Shown here: positions 1-10,300 of the stretch, piece after piece
Layout of the letters: every line of letters starts with the position of its first letter
Numbering within the stretch: the stretch's first letter is position 1
NCBI RefSeq assembly: GCF_900497695.1
Contig: NZ_UIDD01000006.1
Location: 372,001 to 436,000 of the forward strand
Direction of reading: 5' to 3'
DNA from: Pseudomonas wadenswilerensis
GTDB taxonomy: Bacteria; Pseudomonadota; Gammaproteobacteria; Pseudomonadales; Pseudomonadaceae
Length of the DNA: 64,000 nucleotides
Position numbers and translations under genes: made by a program
The notes under the pieces: model-generated
What the model saw: the letters and a program-made list of their open reading frames with translations, nothing else
Databases searched by the model: none
What the model was told of the DNA's origin: nothing

Positions 1-1
1 G

Positions 2-3000
2 CCACAGGCTGTGGCGCTGGTGGTCGGGCAACGGCAATTGAGCTACCAGGCGCTCAACGCCCGGGCCAACCGCCTGGCCCGGCGGCTGATCAGCGACGGC
101 GTTGGCCCGGATGTGCTGGTGGGGATCTGCATGCACCGCAGCGAGGCGCTGATCGTCGGCTTGCTGGCGATTCTCAAGGCCGGTGGTGCCTATGTGCCGC
201 TGGACCCTGAGTACCCTGCCGAGCGCCTGGCCTACATGATCGCCGATAGCGGTGTCAGGCTGATCCTGGCCGAGGCGCAGTGTGCCGGGCTGGTCGGCAC
301 CGACAACGTCCGGGTGCTGAACTACGCCAGTCTGGAGCTGGCCGCTGATGACAGCAACCCGCAGGTCGAACTGTCGGCGCACAACCTGGCGTGCCTGATC
401 TACACCTCCGGCTCGACCGGTCAGCCCAAGGGCGTGGCCCTGGAGCAGGGGGCCTTGCTCACCCATATTCGCACCATGCAGGACTGCTACCGGGTTTCGC
501 CGGATGACCGGTTCCTGCATTTCGCTTCGCTGAATTTCGACTGGGGCACCGAGCAGTGGCTGTTGCCGCTGGTCAGTGGTGCCCGCTGTATCTTGCGCGG
601 CGAGGGGCTCTGGAGCGCCGAAGAGGCGCTGCAGGTGATCGAGACCGAGCAGGCCAGCATCGTCTATTTCCCGACCCAGTATGCCTGCCAGCTGGCTGCC
701 TGGGCCGCAACCTCTGAGCGTCGGGTGAAAGTGCGCTCGTTCAACGTTGCCGGCGAGGCGTTCCCGAAAGAGGGCTTCGAGCAGATTCAGGCGGTGTTGC
801 AACCCCAGCACATCGTCAACGGCTATGGCCCGACCGAAACCGTGATCACGCCGTTTCTGTGGGAAGCCGATACGCACACCGGCATCGATTCGGTTTACGC
901 ACCGATCGGTCGCCCGGTTGCCCAGCGCAGTGCCTACGTGCTGGCCGAGGATCTGAGCCTGCAGCCGCGCGCGGCGGTGGGTGAGTTGTATATCGGCGGC
1001 ACCTGCCTGGCCCGCGGTTATCACGGTCGGCCGGCGTTGACCGCCGAGCGTTTCGTACCTGACCCCTTTGCCGCCTCGCCCGGGGCCCGCCTGTATCGCA
1101 GCGGCGATCTGGTGCGCTACCTGGACGACGGTGCGCTGGAGTACATCGGGCGGATCGATCATCAAGTGAAGATTCGCGGCTTTCGCGTCGAGATCGGCGA
1201 GATCGAGGCGCGGCTGCTGGAACAGGCGCAAGTCGCCCAGGCGGTGGTGCTGGCCGTGCCGGCCGCGAGCGGGCAGCAACTGGTGGCCTACGTGGTGCCA
1301 GAGCAGCCACTGGCCGCTGAAGAAGTCGCCACACGCATGGCCTTGCGCGACCATTTGCGTCAGGCGCTGAGCCAGGGGTTGCCCGATTACATGCTGCCGT
1401 CGCACTGGCAGATTCTCGAGCGACTGCCGCTGACGCCCAACGGCAAGGTGGATCGCAAGGCCTTGCCGGCGCCGGATGCCAGTTTGCTGCAGCACCATCA
1501 TGTGCCGCCGGTCACGGCCCTGGAGCGCCAGCTGGCGCAGTACTGGACTGACGTGCTGGAGGTTGCCCGGGTCGGCTTGCGCGACAACTTCTTCGACCTC
1601 GGCGGCCATTCGTTGCTGGCCACCCAGGTCATCAGCCGGGTGCGTCATGCCCTGGGGCTGGATGTTCCGTTGCGGCTACTGTTCGAAGCTGCCGACCTGG
1701 GCGCTTTTGCCCAGGCCCTGCAAAGCCTCGACCAGCAGCCAGTGGGCGTTGCCCCGCCGTTGCAGCGAGCGCCACAGCAGCCGCTTCAGCCGTTGTCCTA
1801 TGCCCAGCAGCGGCTCTGGTTCCTTTGGCAACTGGCGCCGGAAAGCTCGATGTACAACATTCCTCGCGCCCTCAGGCTCGACGGCGTGCTCGATGTCGGC
1901 GCTATCGAACAGGCGTTCCAGGGGCTGATTCAACGCCATGCGGTGCTGCGCACCACTTACCTGCAGGAAGGCGGGGATAGCTGGCAGTTGCAACACGCGA
2001 GCATGCCGCTGGCGCTGCAGCGGATCGACCTGCGCGAGCTGTGCGCCGAGCAACGCCAGGCCAGGCTGGAGCAGGTGCTGGAGCGCGAAGCCAACGCGCC
2101 GTTCGACCTGGTCAAAGGGCCATTGCTGCGGGTAGCGCTGGTGCAGGTGGCGTCCGAGCAGCATTACCTGCTGGTGACTTTGCACCATATCGTCGCCGAC
2201 CACTGGTCCTTCGCCATCCTGCTGCGTGAGTTTGTCACCCTCTATGACGCCTTCGCGCAACACCAGGCCGCGCCGCTGCCGGCGGTTGAACTGGGCTACG
2301 TGGACTTTGCCGTCTGGCAGCGTCAGTGGCTGGCTGCTGGCGAAATGCAGCGACAGCTCGCCTACTGGCGCAGCACCCTCGGTGACCAGCATGCGCTGAC
2401 CCGCTTGCCGGGCTCGCAGCTGCCCTTGGCAATCACCGGCGAGGGCGGCTGCCAGGTTCACGGGTTCGCTTTCAGCGCATCCATGAGCGAAGCCTTGCGC
2501 GCCCATGCCAAGGACCGGGGGTTGACCCTGTACATGCTCCTGCTGTCGGGCTTTGCCCTGGCCGTGGCCCAGCGCAGCGACAGCCAGCGCGTGCGCCTGG
2601 GTACCGATATCGCCAACCGCAATCATGCCGGCATTGAAGAAATGGTCGGCTTCTTCGTTAACCAACTGGTACTGCAACTAGAGGTGAACGAACAAGCCAC
2701 GGTCGAGCAATGGCTGAGCCGTTGCCGGACCACGGTGATCGAGGCTTCGGACCATCAGGACCTGCCATTCGATCGTCTGGTCGAGGCCTTGCGCTTACCG
2801 CGCCAGGCGGGGCGCTCGCCGCTGTTTGCAATCAAGTTCATCTACCAGGAGGGCAGTGCGGCCATGCCGCACCCTCAAGGGCTGCGAGTAGAGAGTTGCG
2901 AGGCGGGGCAGGCGGCGACGGAGCTGGACTTGATCGTCGAGTTCGTCAACGACGCCAGCGCCATTCGGGTCGCGTTCAAGTGCGATGGCAGCCTGTATAC

Positions 3001-3208
3001 GGCCACCGACATGGACGATCTGTTCGCTCAGTTGCAAGGGATTTTTCAGCAGTTGCTGAGTGCGCCACAGGCCACCCTGGCAGCGGTGCTGGCCGAGGCC
3101 GCAAACATTCGTGCGGCAGCCGAGCAGGCACGCGTCGCGGCGCGCCAGGCGCAACTGCAGGCGCACCACCCGATTCGGCGTCGGGCCAGCCGCCTGCAAG
3201 TGCAATAG
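2..3208 (+). CDS. Pyoverdine-type NRPS, 3' part (A-T-C)
   Basis: This is the C-terminal part of a non-ribosomal peptide synthetase; the reading frame is open to the left edge, so the N-terminus is missing. An adenylation domain fills residues 1-490 (A3 core YTSGSTGQPKG near 135, A10 PNGKVDRKAL near 480). A thiolation domain follows with GGHSLLA near 540. A condensation domain spans about 593-1020 with HHIVADHW near 730, where the usual Gly after Asp is His. The protein ends just after this C domain, so the acceptor module lies on the next NRPS protein. My hand-aligned ten-residue code is D-W-E-Y-N-A-G-I-T-K; Glu at the third position suggests a basic substrate (Lys, Orn or Dab), but I do not recognise the exact code. 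It acts in the cytoplasm in pyoverdine assembly. Confidence 0.93.
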   Translation, partial: PQAVALVVGQRQLSYQALNARANRLARRLISDGVGPDVLVGICMHRSEALIVGLLAILKAGGAYVPLDPEYPAERLAYMIADSGVRLILAEAQCAGLVGTDNVRVLNYASLELAADDSNPQVELSAHNLACLIYTSGSTGQPKGVALEQGALLTHIRTMQDCYRVSPDDRFLHFASLNFDWGTEQWLLPLVSGARCILRGEGLWSAEEALQVIETEQASIVYFPTQYACQLAAWAATSERRVKVRSFNVAGEAFPKEGFEQIQAVLQPQHIVNGYGPTETVITPFLWEADTHTGIDSVYAPIGRPVAQRSAYVLAEDLSLQPRAAVGELYIGGTCLARGYHGRPALTAERFVPDPFAASPGARLYRSGDLVRYLDDGALEYIGRIDHQVKIRGFRVEIGEIEARLLEQAQVAQAVVLAVPAASGQQLVAYVVPEQPLAAEEVATRMALRDHLRQALSQGLPDYMLPSHWQILERLPLTPNGKVDRKALPAPDASLLQHHHVPPVTALERQLAQYWTDVLEVARVGLRDNFFDLGGHSLLATQVISRVRHALGLDVPLRLLFEAADLGAFAQALQSLDQQPVGVAPPLQRAPQQPLQPLSYAQQRLWFLWQLAPESSMYNIPRALRLDGVLDVGAIEQAFQGLIQRHAVLRTTYLQEGGDSWQLQHASMPLALQRIDLRELCAEQRQARLEQVLEREANAPFDLVKGPLLRVALVQVASEQHYLLVTLHHIVADHWSFAILLREFVTLYDAFAQHQAAPLPAVELGYVDFAVWQRQWLAAGEMQRQLAYWRSTLGDQHALTRLPGSQLPLAITGEGGCQVHGFAFSASMSEALRAHAKDRGLTLYMLLLSGFALAVAQRSDSQRVRLGTDIANRNHAGIEEMVGFFVNQLVLQLEVNEQATVEQWLSRCRTTVIEASDHQDLPFDRLVEALRLPRQAGRSPLFAIKFIYQEGSAAMPHPQGLRVESCEAGQAATELDLIVEFVNDASAIRVAFKCDGSLYTATDMDDLFAQLQGIFQQLLSAPQATLAAVLAEAANIRAAAEQARVAARQAQLQAHHPIRRRASRLQVQ

Positions 3209-3266
3209 ACATAGTCACGCCGGTGGGCCCAGGGGCTTGCCGGCCTTACCGAACGGGGAGAGGGAA

Positions 3267-4325
3267 ATGTCCAAGTGCGAGCCGCAAGCCATACCGGTGC
3301 TGGCCAAGGGGCGGCGAAAGAGTCTGAACATGGACCAGGACAGCCTGGTGAGTTTCTCGCCGTTGTTCGAAGGCAGCAGCATTCCGCTGCTGTGCACCCC
3401 GCGGGTGGCCGGGGTGAACCTGGCCGAGTGGGCCGGTCAGAACCGTGAACTGATCGAACGCAAGCTCGACCAGCACGCGACCATCCTGTTTCGGGGGTTT
3501 GCGGTAGAGGATATCGGCGAATTCAACCAGTGCGTCGATGCGATCTCCGGCGGCGCGCTGGAGTACCTGTTCCGTGCCTCGCCGCGGACCCAGATCAGCC
3601 GCAAGCACAATGTCTACAGCTCGACCGACTACCCCTCGGCGGAGAAGATCTTCCCGCACAACGAGCACTCCTACTCGCCGGTATTCCCGTTGCACCTGTA
3701 CTTCTACTGCGACCTGCCATCGGCCAGCGGTGGCGAGACGCCGTTTGGCGATACCCGGCTGATTCTGCCGCGTATCGACCCACAGGTGCGCGAGGCCTTC
3801 CAGCGCCAAGGCGTGCTCTACGTGCGCAACTATGGCGACGGCATGGGCCTGCCCTGGCAGACGGTGTTCCAGACCGAGGATCGCGCCGAGGTCGAAGCCT
3901 ACTGCGCGAAGATCGGCATCACCCCCGAATGGAAGCCCGGTAATCGCCTGCGCACCCGGCAAAAAGGCCCGGCGATGGTGCGCCACCCGCGTACCGGCGA
4001 AACGGTGTGGTTCAACCACGCGACCTTCTTCAACGCCCTGACCTTACCCGAGAGCATTCGCGACAGCCTGCGTGCCGAGTTCGCCGACGACGACCTGCCG
4101 CAAAACACCTTCTTTGGTGACGGCAGCCCGATTCCCGAGGACTACGTGCGCCATCTTCAGCAGCTCTACCGCGAGGTCATGGTCGAGTTCCCCTGGCAGA
4201 AGGGCGACGTGGTGATCCTCGACAACATTTTCACTATTCATGCGCGCAACGGTTATGCCGGCCCGCGAAAAATACTCACGGCAATGGCCATCCCGCTCAA
4301 AAGCAGCGAAGTGGCGATCGGCTAA
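3267..4325 (+). CDS. SyrP-like Fe(II)/2-oxoglutarate beta-hydroxylase (siderophore His/Asp hydroxylase)
   Basis: A 352-residue TauD/TfdA-superfamily non-haem iron dioxygenase related to SyrP and the siderophore aspartyl/histidyl beta-hydroxylases. The metal triad is visible as H131-x-E133 (in PHNEHSY) and a distal H325 (in FTIHARN), with an Arg near 334 (GPRKI) placed to bind 2-oxoglutarate. I chose ATG 3267 because GGGGAGAGGG lies just upstream; the frame is open further left with no better start. It sits between two NRPS genes, 58 bp after the first and 10 bp before the second. That second NRPS begins with a non-catalytic condensation-like domain, the arrangement described for 'interface'-type hydroxylases that act on a T-domain-bound residue. 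The adjacent A-domain code is His-like, so beta-hydroxyhistidine is the likely product. Asp as substrate is the alternative. Confidence 0.9.
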   Translation: MSKCEPQAIPVLAKGRRKSLNMDQDSLVSFSPLFEGSSIPLLCTPRVAGVNLAEWAGQNRELIERKLDQHATILFRGFAVEDIGEFNQCVDAISGGALEYLFRASPRTQISRKHNVYSSTDYPSAEKIFPHNEHSYSPVFPLHLYFYCDLPSASGGETPFGDTRLILPRIDPQVREAFQRQGVLYVRNYGDGMGLPWQTVFQTEDRAEVEAYCAKIGITPEWKPGNRLRTRQKGPAMVRHPRTGETVWFNHATFFNALTLPESIRDSLRAEFADDDLPQNTFFGDGSPIPEDYVRHLQQLYREVMVEFPWQKGDVVILDNIFTIHARNGYAGPRKILTAMAIPLKSSEVAIG

Positions 4326-4335
4326 GGAAGACCCC

Positions 4336-7300
4336 ATGACAGACGCGAACCCAGCAGAGATTTTCCAGACTTCGGCGCAGCAGGCGCTGATTCTCCAGGC
4401 CCAGAGCGAACAACCGCGCATTGCCCGGCTGTGGCTGAATTTTGCCGAGCCGGTCGAGCCAGGGCGGCTCGAGGCGGTGTTGAGTGAACTGGGCCAGCGC
4501 CACGAGATTCTGCGCACCCGTTACACCCAGGTCGCGGGGCTCAAGCTGCCGGTGCAGGAAATCGCCGAGCAGGTTCGCGTGAGCATTGCCCTTGTGCACA
4601 CCGAAGCCCAGGCGCGGGCGCAGTTGAATGCGTTGCTTGAGCAAGCGCCTCTGGTGGCCTGCGTGGCCGGCGCGCAGGTGCTGGTCGGCGTGGCCCTGGC
4701 CAGCGCCGACCAGCAAGCGCTCGGGCAACTGGCAGAAGAGATCCTGGCGTTGTACCGGGGTGACACCCTGGCGCCCTTCGAGGCCTTGCAGTATGCCGAC
4801 TACGCCGCCTGGCAGGCCGATCTTGATGAAGAGGCGTTCGCTCGCCAGGGCAAAGCCTACTGGCGTGGCCTGGCAGCAGCACAGGCCCCTGGGCGGCGCT
4901 TGCCCTTCGAAGCGATCGAACAGGGCGCAGGGGAGCGCAACCAGTGTCAACGCTTGAGCCCTGGCCTGAACTCGGCATTGGCCGTAATGCAGGCCGAGGC
5001 CGGGCTTGCACCGCCAGAGGCGCTGCTGTTTCTCTGGGGCAGTTTCCTCAGCGTGCTGACCCGGCAACAGCCGCTGCTGGTAGCGCTGGAGGTCGACGGA
5101 CGCAATGACCAGCTGCAGCACACGCTTGGCCATTTTGCCCGACGCCTGCCGCAGGCATTCAACCTGCAGCCTGGCCTGGCGTTGCGGGAGCAGCTGGCAG
5201 CGTTCGCCGTGCAACTGGCCGAGGGCCGATCCTGGCTCGATTGCCTGAATGAACCGGACATGAGCGCTGCCGGGGCGCTGCCAGTGTTTGCCTGCGCCTA
5301 CACCCAGGCGCCAGCGGCTGAACAGTGGCGGGTCGAACTGGATGACTATCGCAACGACAAGCTTTTCCTGAGTGCGCGGGCGCAAGCGGATGGCGTCTGC
5401 CTGCAACTGTCTGCGCCTGGGCAAGGGTTCGCACCTGCTCAATTGCAGGCTTGGCTGACGCAATTTGACACCTTTGCGCTCAACGCGGCGGCTGATCTTG
5501 GCTGTGCGCCTGAGCAGCTGAACACTGTCGATGCCGAGCAGGCCGCAGCCTTGCTGGCCCGTTTTGACCGCAGCCTGGCGCTGCCGGCTGCCGCCGATGA
5601 TGCCCTGCATGGTCTGTTCGAGCAGATGGCGGCCTTGCATCCGCAACGTATCGCCTTGCAGATTGGCGATCAGCGCCTGAGCTATGCCGAACTGGACCGC
5701 CGGGCGGATGAACTGGCGCGCGCCCTGCAGGCATGCGGTGTGGGTGGCGACAGCGTGGTGGCGGTGTATGGTTCGCGCTCGGTGGAAATCGTCGTGGCCT
5801 TGCTGGGTATTCTCAAGGCGGGTGGCGCCTACCTGCCGCTGGATCCTGGCTATCCGGCCGAGCGCCTGTCGTTCATGCTGCATGATGCCCGGGCACAGTG
5901 CCTGATCAGCCTGCAGCCGCTGGCCGACGACATCGAGGTGGCGCCCGGGGTCCAGCGCTTGCAGCTGGATGCCTTGCCGCCCAGCGACCTGCTGCCTTTG
6001 CGCAAGCGCCATTCTGCGGCGAGCCTGGCTTACGTCATCTACACCTCCGGCTCAACCGGCAAGCCCAAGGGCGTGATGATCAGCCACGCCAATGCCTGTG
6101 CCTCGACCCGCGCCCGCGGCCTGTTCTATCGCCAGCCGCTGTTGCGCTTCCTGATGCTTTCGTCGTTTTCCTTCGACAGTTCGGTTGCCGGGATTTTCTG
6201 GAGCCTGGCCCAGGGCGGCACCCTGTGCCTGCCTGGCGAAGAGGAACACAAGGATCCGCAACGCCTTGCCGCACTGATCGAGCGCGAGCAGATTTCCCAC
6301 TTCCTCGCGCTGCCCTCGTTCTATGCGCAGATCCTCGAACACCTGGAACAGCCGGCGCTGAGTTGTGTGATCGTCGCTGGCGAGGCGTGTCCGCCGGAGC
6401 TCGCCGTGCGTCACCGCCAGCGCCTGGCGCAAACTCTGCTGGTCAATGAATACGGGCCGTCGGAAAGTGCCGTGTGGTGCTCGGCCCATGCCCTGGAACA
6501 GGATCCGCAAGGCGAGCGGGTGCCCATCGGCGCACCGATCGCTGGCGCCCGCCTGCTGGCCCTGGATGAGGCTGGCGAAATGGCCGGCTTCGGTTGTGAA
6601 GGTGAGTTGTACGTCGGTGGCCCGGGGCTTGCGCGGGGTTACCTGCAGCGTCCGGGGCTGACTGCCAGCCGCTTTGTTCCCGATCCCTTTGCCAAGGAAC
6701 CCGGGCAGCGCCTGTACCGTACCGGGGATCGGGTCAGCGCCGGGGTCGATGGTTGCATCGACTACCTTGGGCGCCTGGATTTCCAGCTGAAGATTCGCGG
6801 TTTTCGTATCGAACTGGGCGAGATCGAATCGCGCCTGGCGCAGTTGCCGGGTGTCCGCGAAGCGGCGGTGGTCGTGCGCGAAAGCGCTGCCGGGGCGCAA
6901 TTGGCGGCCTATGTGCTGCACACAGACGGGCAGACCCCAGCGAGTACCGAACAATCCTTGCTCGATGCCTTGCGCGAACAACTGCCCGAGTACATGGTGC
7001 CGGCCTTCGTGCGCGTGCTCGAGCGTTTCCCGCTGACCCCCAATGGCAAACTCGACCGCAATGCCCTGGCGGCGCTGCAGCCGCAGAGCCACGAGTTCGT
7101 GGCGCCGCGTAATGAGCTGGAAGCAACCCTGGCAGCAATCTGGCAGGAGGCGCTGCACCTGGAGCAGGTGGGTATCCATGACAACTTCTTTGCCCTGGGC
7201 GGCCATTCGCTGCTGGCGACGCGTATCCGCTCCGAAGTCCAGGCGCGCCTGAACCTTAACCTGCCGCTGCGGGTGTTCTTCGAGGGTGAGACCGTCGCCT

Positions 7301-7398
7301 TGCTGGCGGAGCAAGTGGCGCAGTATCGCGATTCCGGCCTGAGTGAAAGCAAGGTCGATGCCCTCGAAGCCCTGTTCGACGCGGCGGAGCAGGTATGA
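4336..7398 (+). CDS. NRPS, interface domain-A(His-like)-T
   Basis: A 1020-residue NRPS. Residues 1-425 align with a condensation domain (the RHEILRTRY core is present) but the HHxxxDG active site is absent; the matching stretch reads VGVALASADQQAL. This fits the 'interface' domain that recruits beta-hydroxylases in siderophore synthetases. The A domain follows (A3 near 570, A10 PNGKLDRNAL near 905) and a T domain with GGHSLLA near 955. The hand-read code D-S-A-A-I-A-E-V-W-K resembles the bacitracin His code (DSELTAEVCK, from memory), so His is predicted. With no active C domain of its own, it must rely on the C domain ending the upstream protein. ATG 4336 follows GGAAGACCCC. The stop overlaps the next start (ATGA), so the genes are translationally coupled. 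The C-terminal 20 residues are acidic and helical and may dock to the next NRPS. Confidence 0.9.
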   Translation: MTDANPAEIFQTSAQQALILQAQSEQPRIARLWLNFAEPVEPGRLEAVLSELGQRHEILRTRYTQVAGLKLPVQEIAEQVRVSIALVHTEAQARAQLNALLEQAPLVACVAGAQVLVGVALASADQQALGQLAEEILALYRGDTLAPFEALQYADYAAWQADLDEEAFARQGKAYWRGLAAAQAPGRRLPFEAIEQGAGERNQCQRLSPGLNSALAVMQAEAGLAPPEALLFLWGSFLSVLTRQQPLLVALEVDGRNDQLQHTLGHFARRLPQAFNLQPGLALREQLAAFAVQLAEGRSWLDCLNEPDMSAAGALPVFACAYTQAPAAEQWRVELDDYRNDKLFLSARAQADGVCLQLSAPGQGFAPAQLQAWLTQFDTFALNAAADLGCAPEQLNTVDAEQAAALLARFDRSLALPAAADDALHGLFEQMAALHPQRIALQIGDQRLSYAELDRRADELARALQACGVGGDSVVAVYGSRSVEIVVALLGILKAGGAYLPLDPGYPAERLSFMLHDARAQCLISLQPLADDIEVAPGVQRLQLDALPPSDLLPLRKRHSAASLAYVIYTSGSTGKPKGVMISHANACASTRARGLFYRQPLLRFLMLSSFSFDSSVAGIFWSLAQGGTLCLPGEEEHKDPQRLAALIEREQISHFLALPSFYAQILEHLEQPALSCVIVAGEACPPELAVRHRQRLAQTLLVNEYGPSESAVWCSAHALEQDPQGERVPIGAPIAGARLLALDEAGEMAGFGCEGELYVGGPGLARGYLQRPGLTASRFVPDPFAKEPGQRLYRTGDRVSAGVDGCIDYLGRLDFQLKIRGFRIELGEIESRLAQLPGVREAAVVVRESAAGAQLAAYVLHTDGQTPASTEQSLLDALREQLPEYMVPAFVRVLERFPLTPNGKLDRNALAALQPQSHEFVAPRNELEATLAAIWQEALHLEQVGIHDNFFALGGHSLLATRIRSEVQARLNLNLPLRVFFEGETVALLAEQVAQYRDSGLSESKVDALEALFDAAEQV

Positions 7399-10300
7399 GC
7401 CAGCTGAACGAACGCATGCTCACCCTGGCCAAGCGCTTTGCCGCGCTGGGGCCGTTGGAGCAGAAAGCACTGCAGGCGCGAATGATCGAGCAGGGGTTGT
7501 CGCTGGAGATGCTGCCGATCCCGCCGCGCCAGCAGGCCGACGAACTCATCCAGGCCTCCTATGCCCAGCAACGGCTGTGGTTTCTCTGGCAACTTGATGC
7601 GCAATCGAGTGCCTACAATCAACCGGCCGTGTTGCGCCTGCAAGGCGCACTGGACTGCGCGGCGCTGGGCGCTAGCCTGCAGGCGCTGATCAACCGCCAT
7701 GAAGCCTTGCGCACCAACTTCGAACTGATCGACGACAGGGTCGTGCAGCGCTGTCACGCTGACCGCTCGTTGAGCTTGCAGGTGCTGGATCGCAGCGGCC
7801 TGGATGAGTCGGCTCTGCAGACCGAACTGGCCGCCTTGATTGCGCAGCCCTTTGACCTGGCAACCGACCTGTTGCTGCGTGCCACGCTGATTCGTCTGGG
7901 GCAGGACGAGCATGTGCTGGTGTTCTGTACGCACCATATCGTTACCGATGCCTGGTCGATGCCGATTCTGGTCGATGAAGTAAGCGGTCACTATGCGCGT
8001 ATCAGTCAGGGCCAGGCGGGCGCGCAACCCGCGGCCTTGAGCGTGCACTATGCCGACTATGCCAAGTGGCAGCGTCTGTGGTTGCAGGCCGGGGAAGCCG
8101 ATCGGCAACTGGCCTACTGGCAGGCACGGCTGGGCAGCGAACCGGTGTCGTTGGCGTTGCCGTTGGATCGCCCGCGGCCGATGCTGCGCGAGCAGCGCGG
8201 CGCCCGCCACACGCTGGCGCTGGAGCCGGGCCTGGGGCAGGACTTGCGGCGCTTCGCCAGTGGCCAGGGGGCGACCCTGTTCATGGTGCTGCTGGCCGGC
8301 ATCCAGGCTTTGTTGCATCGCTACAGCGCCGCAGGCACGGTGCGGGTCGGCACCCCGGTGGCAAACCGCGGCCGTGCCGAGGTCCAGCACCTGATCGGTT
8401 TCTTCGTTAACACCCAGGTGTTGCAGGCCGAGATTGAACCGTGGATGAGCTTCGAGCAACTGCTTGCCCAGGTCCGGGAACGGGTGCAGGAGGCCCAGGC
8501 CAATCAGGACCTGCCGTTCGAGCAACTGGTCGATGCCCTGCAGCCTGATCGCAGCCTTAACCAGACGCCGCTGTTTCAGGTGTTGTTCAATCACCAGGCC
8601 AGTGCTGCGCCAGCAACCGAGCGGAACCTGCCGGGCTTGCGCCTGCAGGCACTGGACAGCGGCAGCGAATCGGCCCGTTTCGACCTGACCTTCAACACCC
8701 ATGAGCTGGGTAGCCAGCTGCAGGCATCGCTGGTCTACGCCGAGGATGTGTTCGACGCCGCAACCATCGAACAGATGGCCGGGCACTGGCTTAACCTGTT
8801 GCGTGCAGCGCTGGCCGAACCGCAGCGGCCATTGGGTGAACTGGCACTGCTCGCGCCGCAGCAACAGCAGGCGCTATTGGCCAGTGCGGCGCCAGCCCAA
8901 GCGCTGACGCTGCAGGGCAGTGTGCACGGGCAGATCGAGCAACAGGCCAGGTTGCATCCCGAGCGCCTGGCGCTGGTGGAGGGCGAACGACAACTGAGCT
9001 ACGCCGCGCTCAACACCCGCGCCAACCAGCTGGCGCACCGCATGATTGCCCTGGGAGTCGGTGCGCAGGACAAGGTCGCGATACTTGCCGAGCGCTCGCT
9101 GGAATCGCTGGTCGCGCTGCTGGCAACGCTCAAGAGTGGGGCGGCCTATGTGCCGCTCGATCCCCAGCTGGCACCACGGCGCCTGCAGCAGATGGTCGAG
9201 GCCAGTCGCTGTAGCCTGGTGCTCGGGCGCGCCGGCGCGCTGCAAGCGCTGGCGCCGTGCGCGCAACTGGCGACCCTGGCCCTTGATGATGCGCAGGCCT
9301 ATGCCCCGGCGCAGCACGACCCGCAATGCCGGAGCGAGCTTGAGGCACTGGCCTATGTGATTCACACCTCCGGCTCCACTGGCCAGCCCAAAGGGGTGAT
9401 GGTCAGTCATGGGGCGCTGCTGCATTACCTGCAGGGCCTGGAAGCGCGCCTGCCGCTGGCTGACGTGCAGCGGCTGGCCCTGGTCTCGACCCTGGCAGCC
9501 GACCTCGGCCATACCGTGGTGTTCGGGGCCTTGTGCCAGGGGCGGACCCTGCACCTGATCGACAGTGACCTGGCACTCGATGGCCACGGCTTTGGCCAGT
9601 ACCTGCAGCAGCAGCGCATCGATGCCCTGAAAGTGGTGCCTTCGCATTTTGCCGCGCTGCTGGGCCAGGACAACCAGGCGGTCATTCCCCAGCGTTGCCT
9701 GATCCTCGGCGGCGAGTCGCCGACACCCGGGTTGCTCGAGCGTATCAAGCGCCTGGCACCGGATTGCCGGGTGTTCAACCACTATGGCCCGACCGAATGT
9801 ACCGTCGGTGCGCTGGCCGGTGAGCTTGAGGGTGACACGGCCATCCACCTTGGCCGTGCGCTGCAAAACCGTCAGGCGCTGGTGCTCGATGCCGGGTTGC
9901 AATTGATGGCCAGCACTTGCCCGGGCGAGTTGTACCTGGGCGGCGCGGGTATTGCCCGCGGTTATCATGAACAGCCCGGGCTGACCGCCGAGCGTTTCGT
10001 GCCGGACCCATTCGCCGCCCAGCCCGGTGCCAGGATGTACCGCAGCGGTGATCTGGTGCGTCGTGGCGGCGATGGCCAGCTGGTGTTTATCGGTCGGGCT
10101 GACCAGCAGTTGAAGATTCGAGGCTACCGGATCGAAACCGGCGAGATCGAGGCGTGCCTACGGCGTCATCCGGCGCTGGCCGAGGCCCTGGTGATGGCCT
10201 GGCAGGAAGGCGAGCAACAGCACTTGCTGGCTTATCTGGTGCCCGTCGACCCCGCTGCAGCGCCTGCCGAGTTGAGTGCACAAGTGGCTGATGCACTGCG

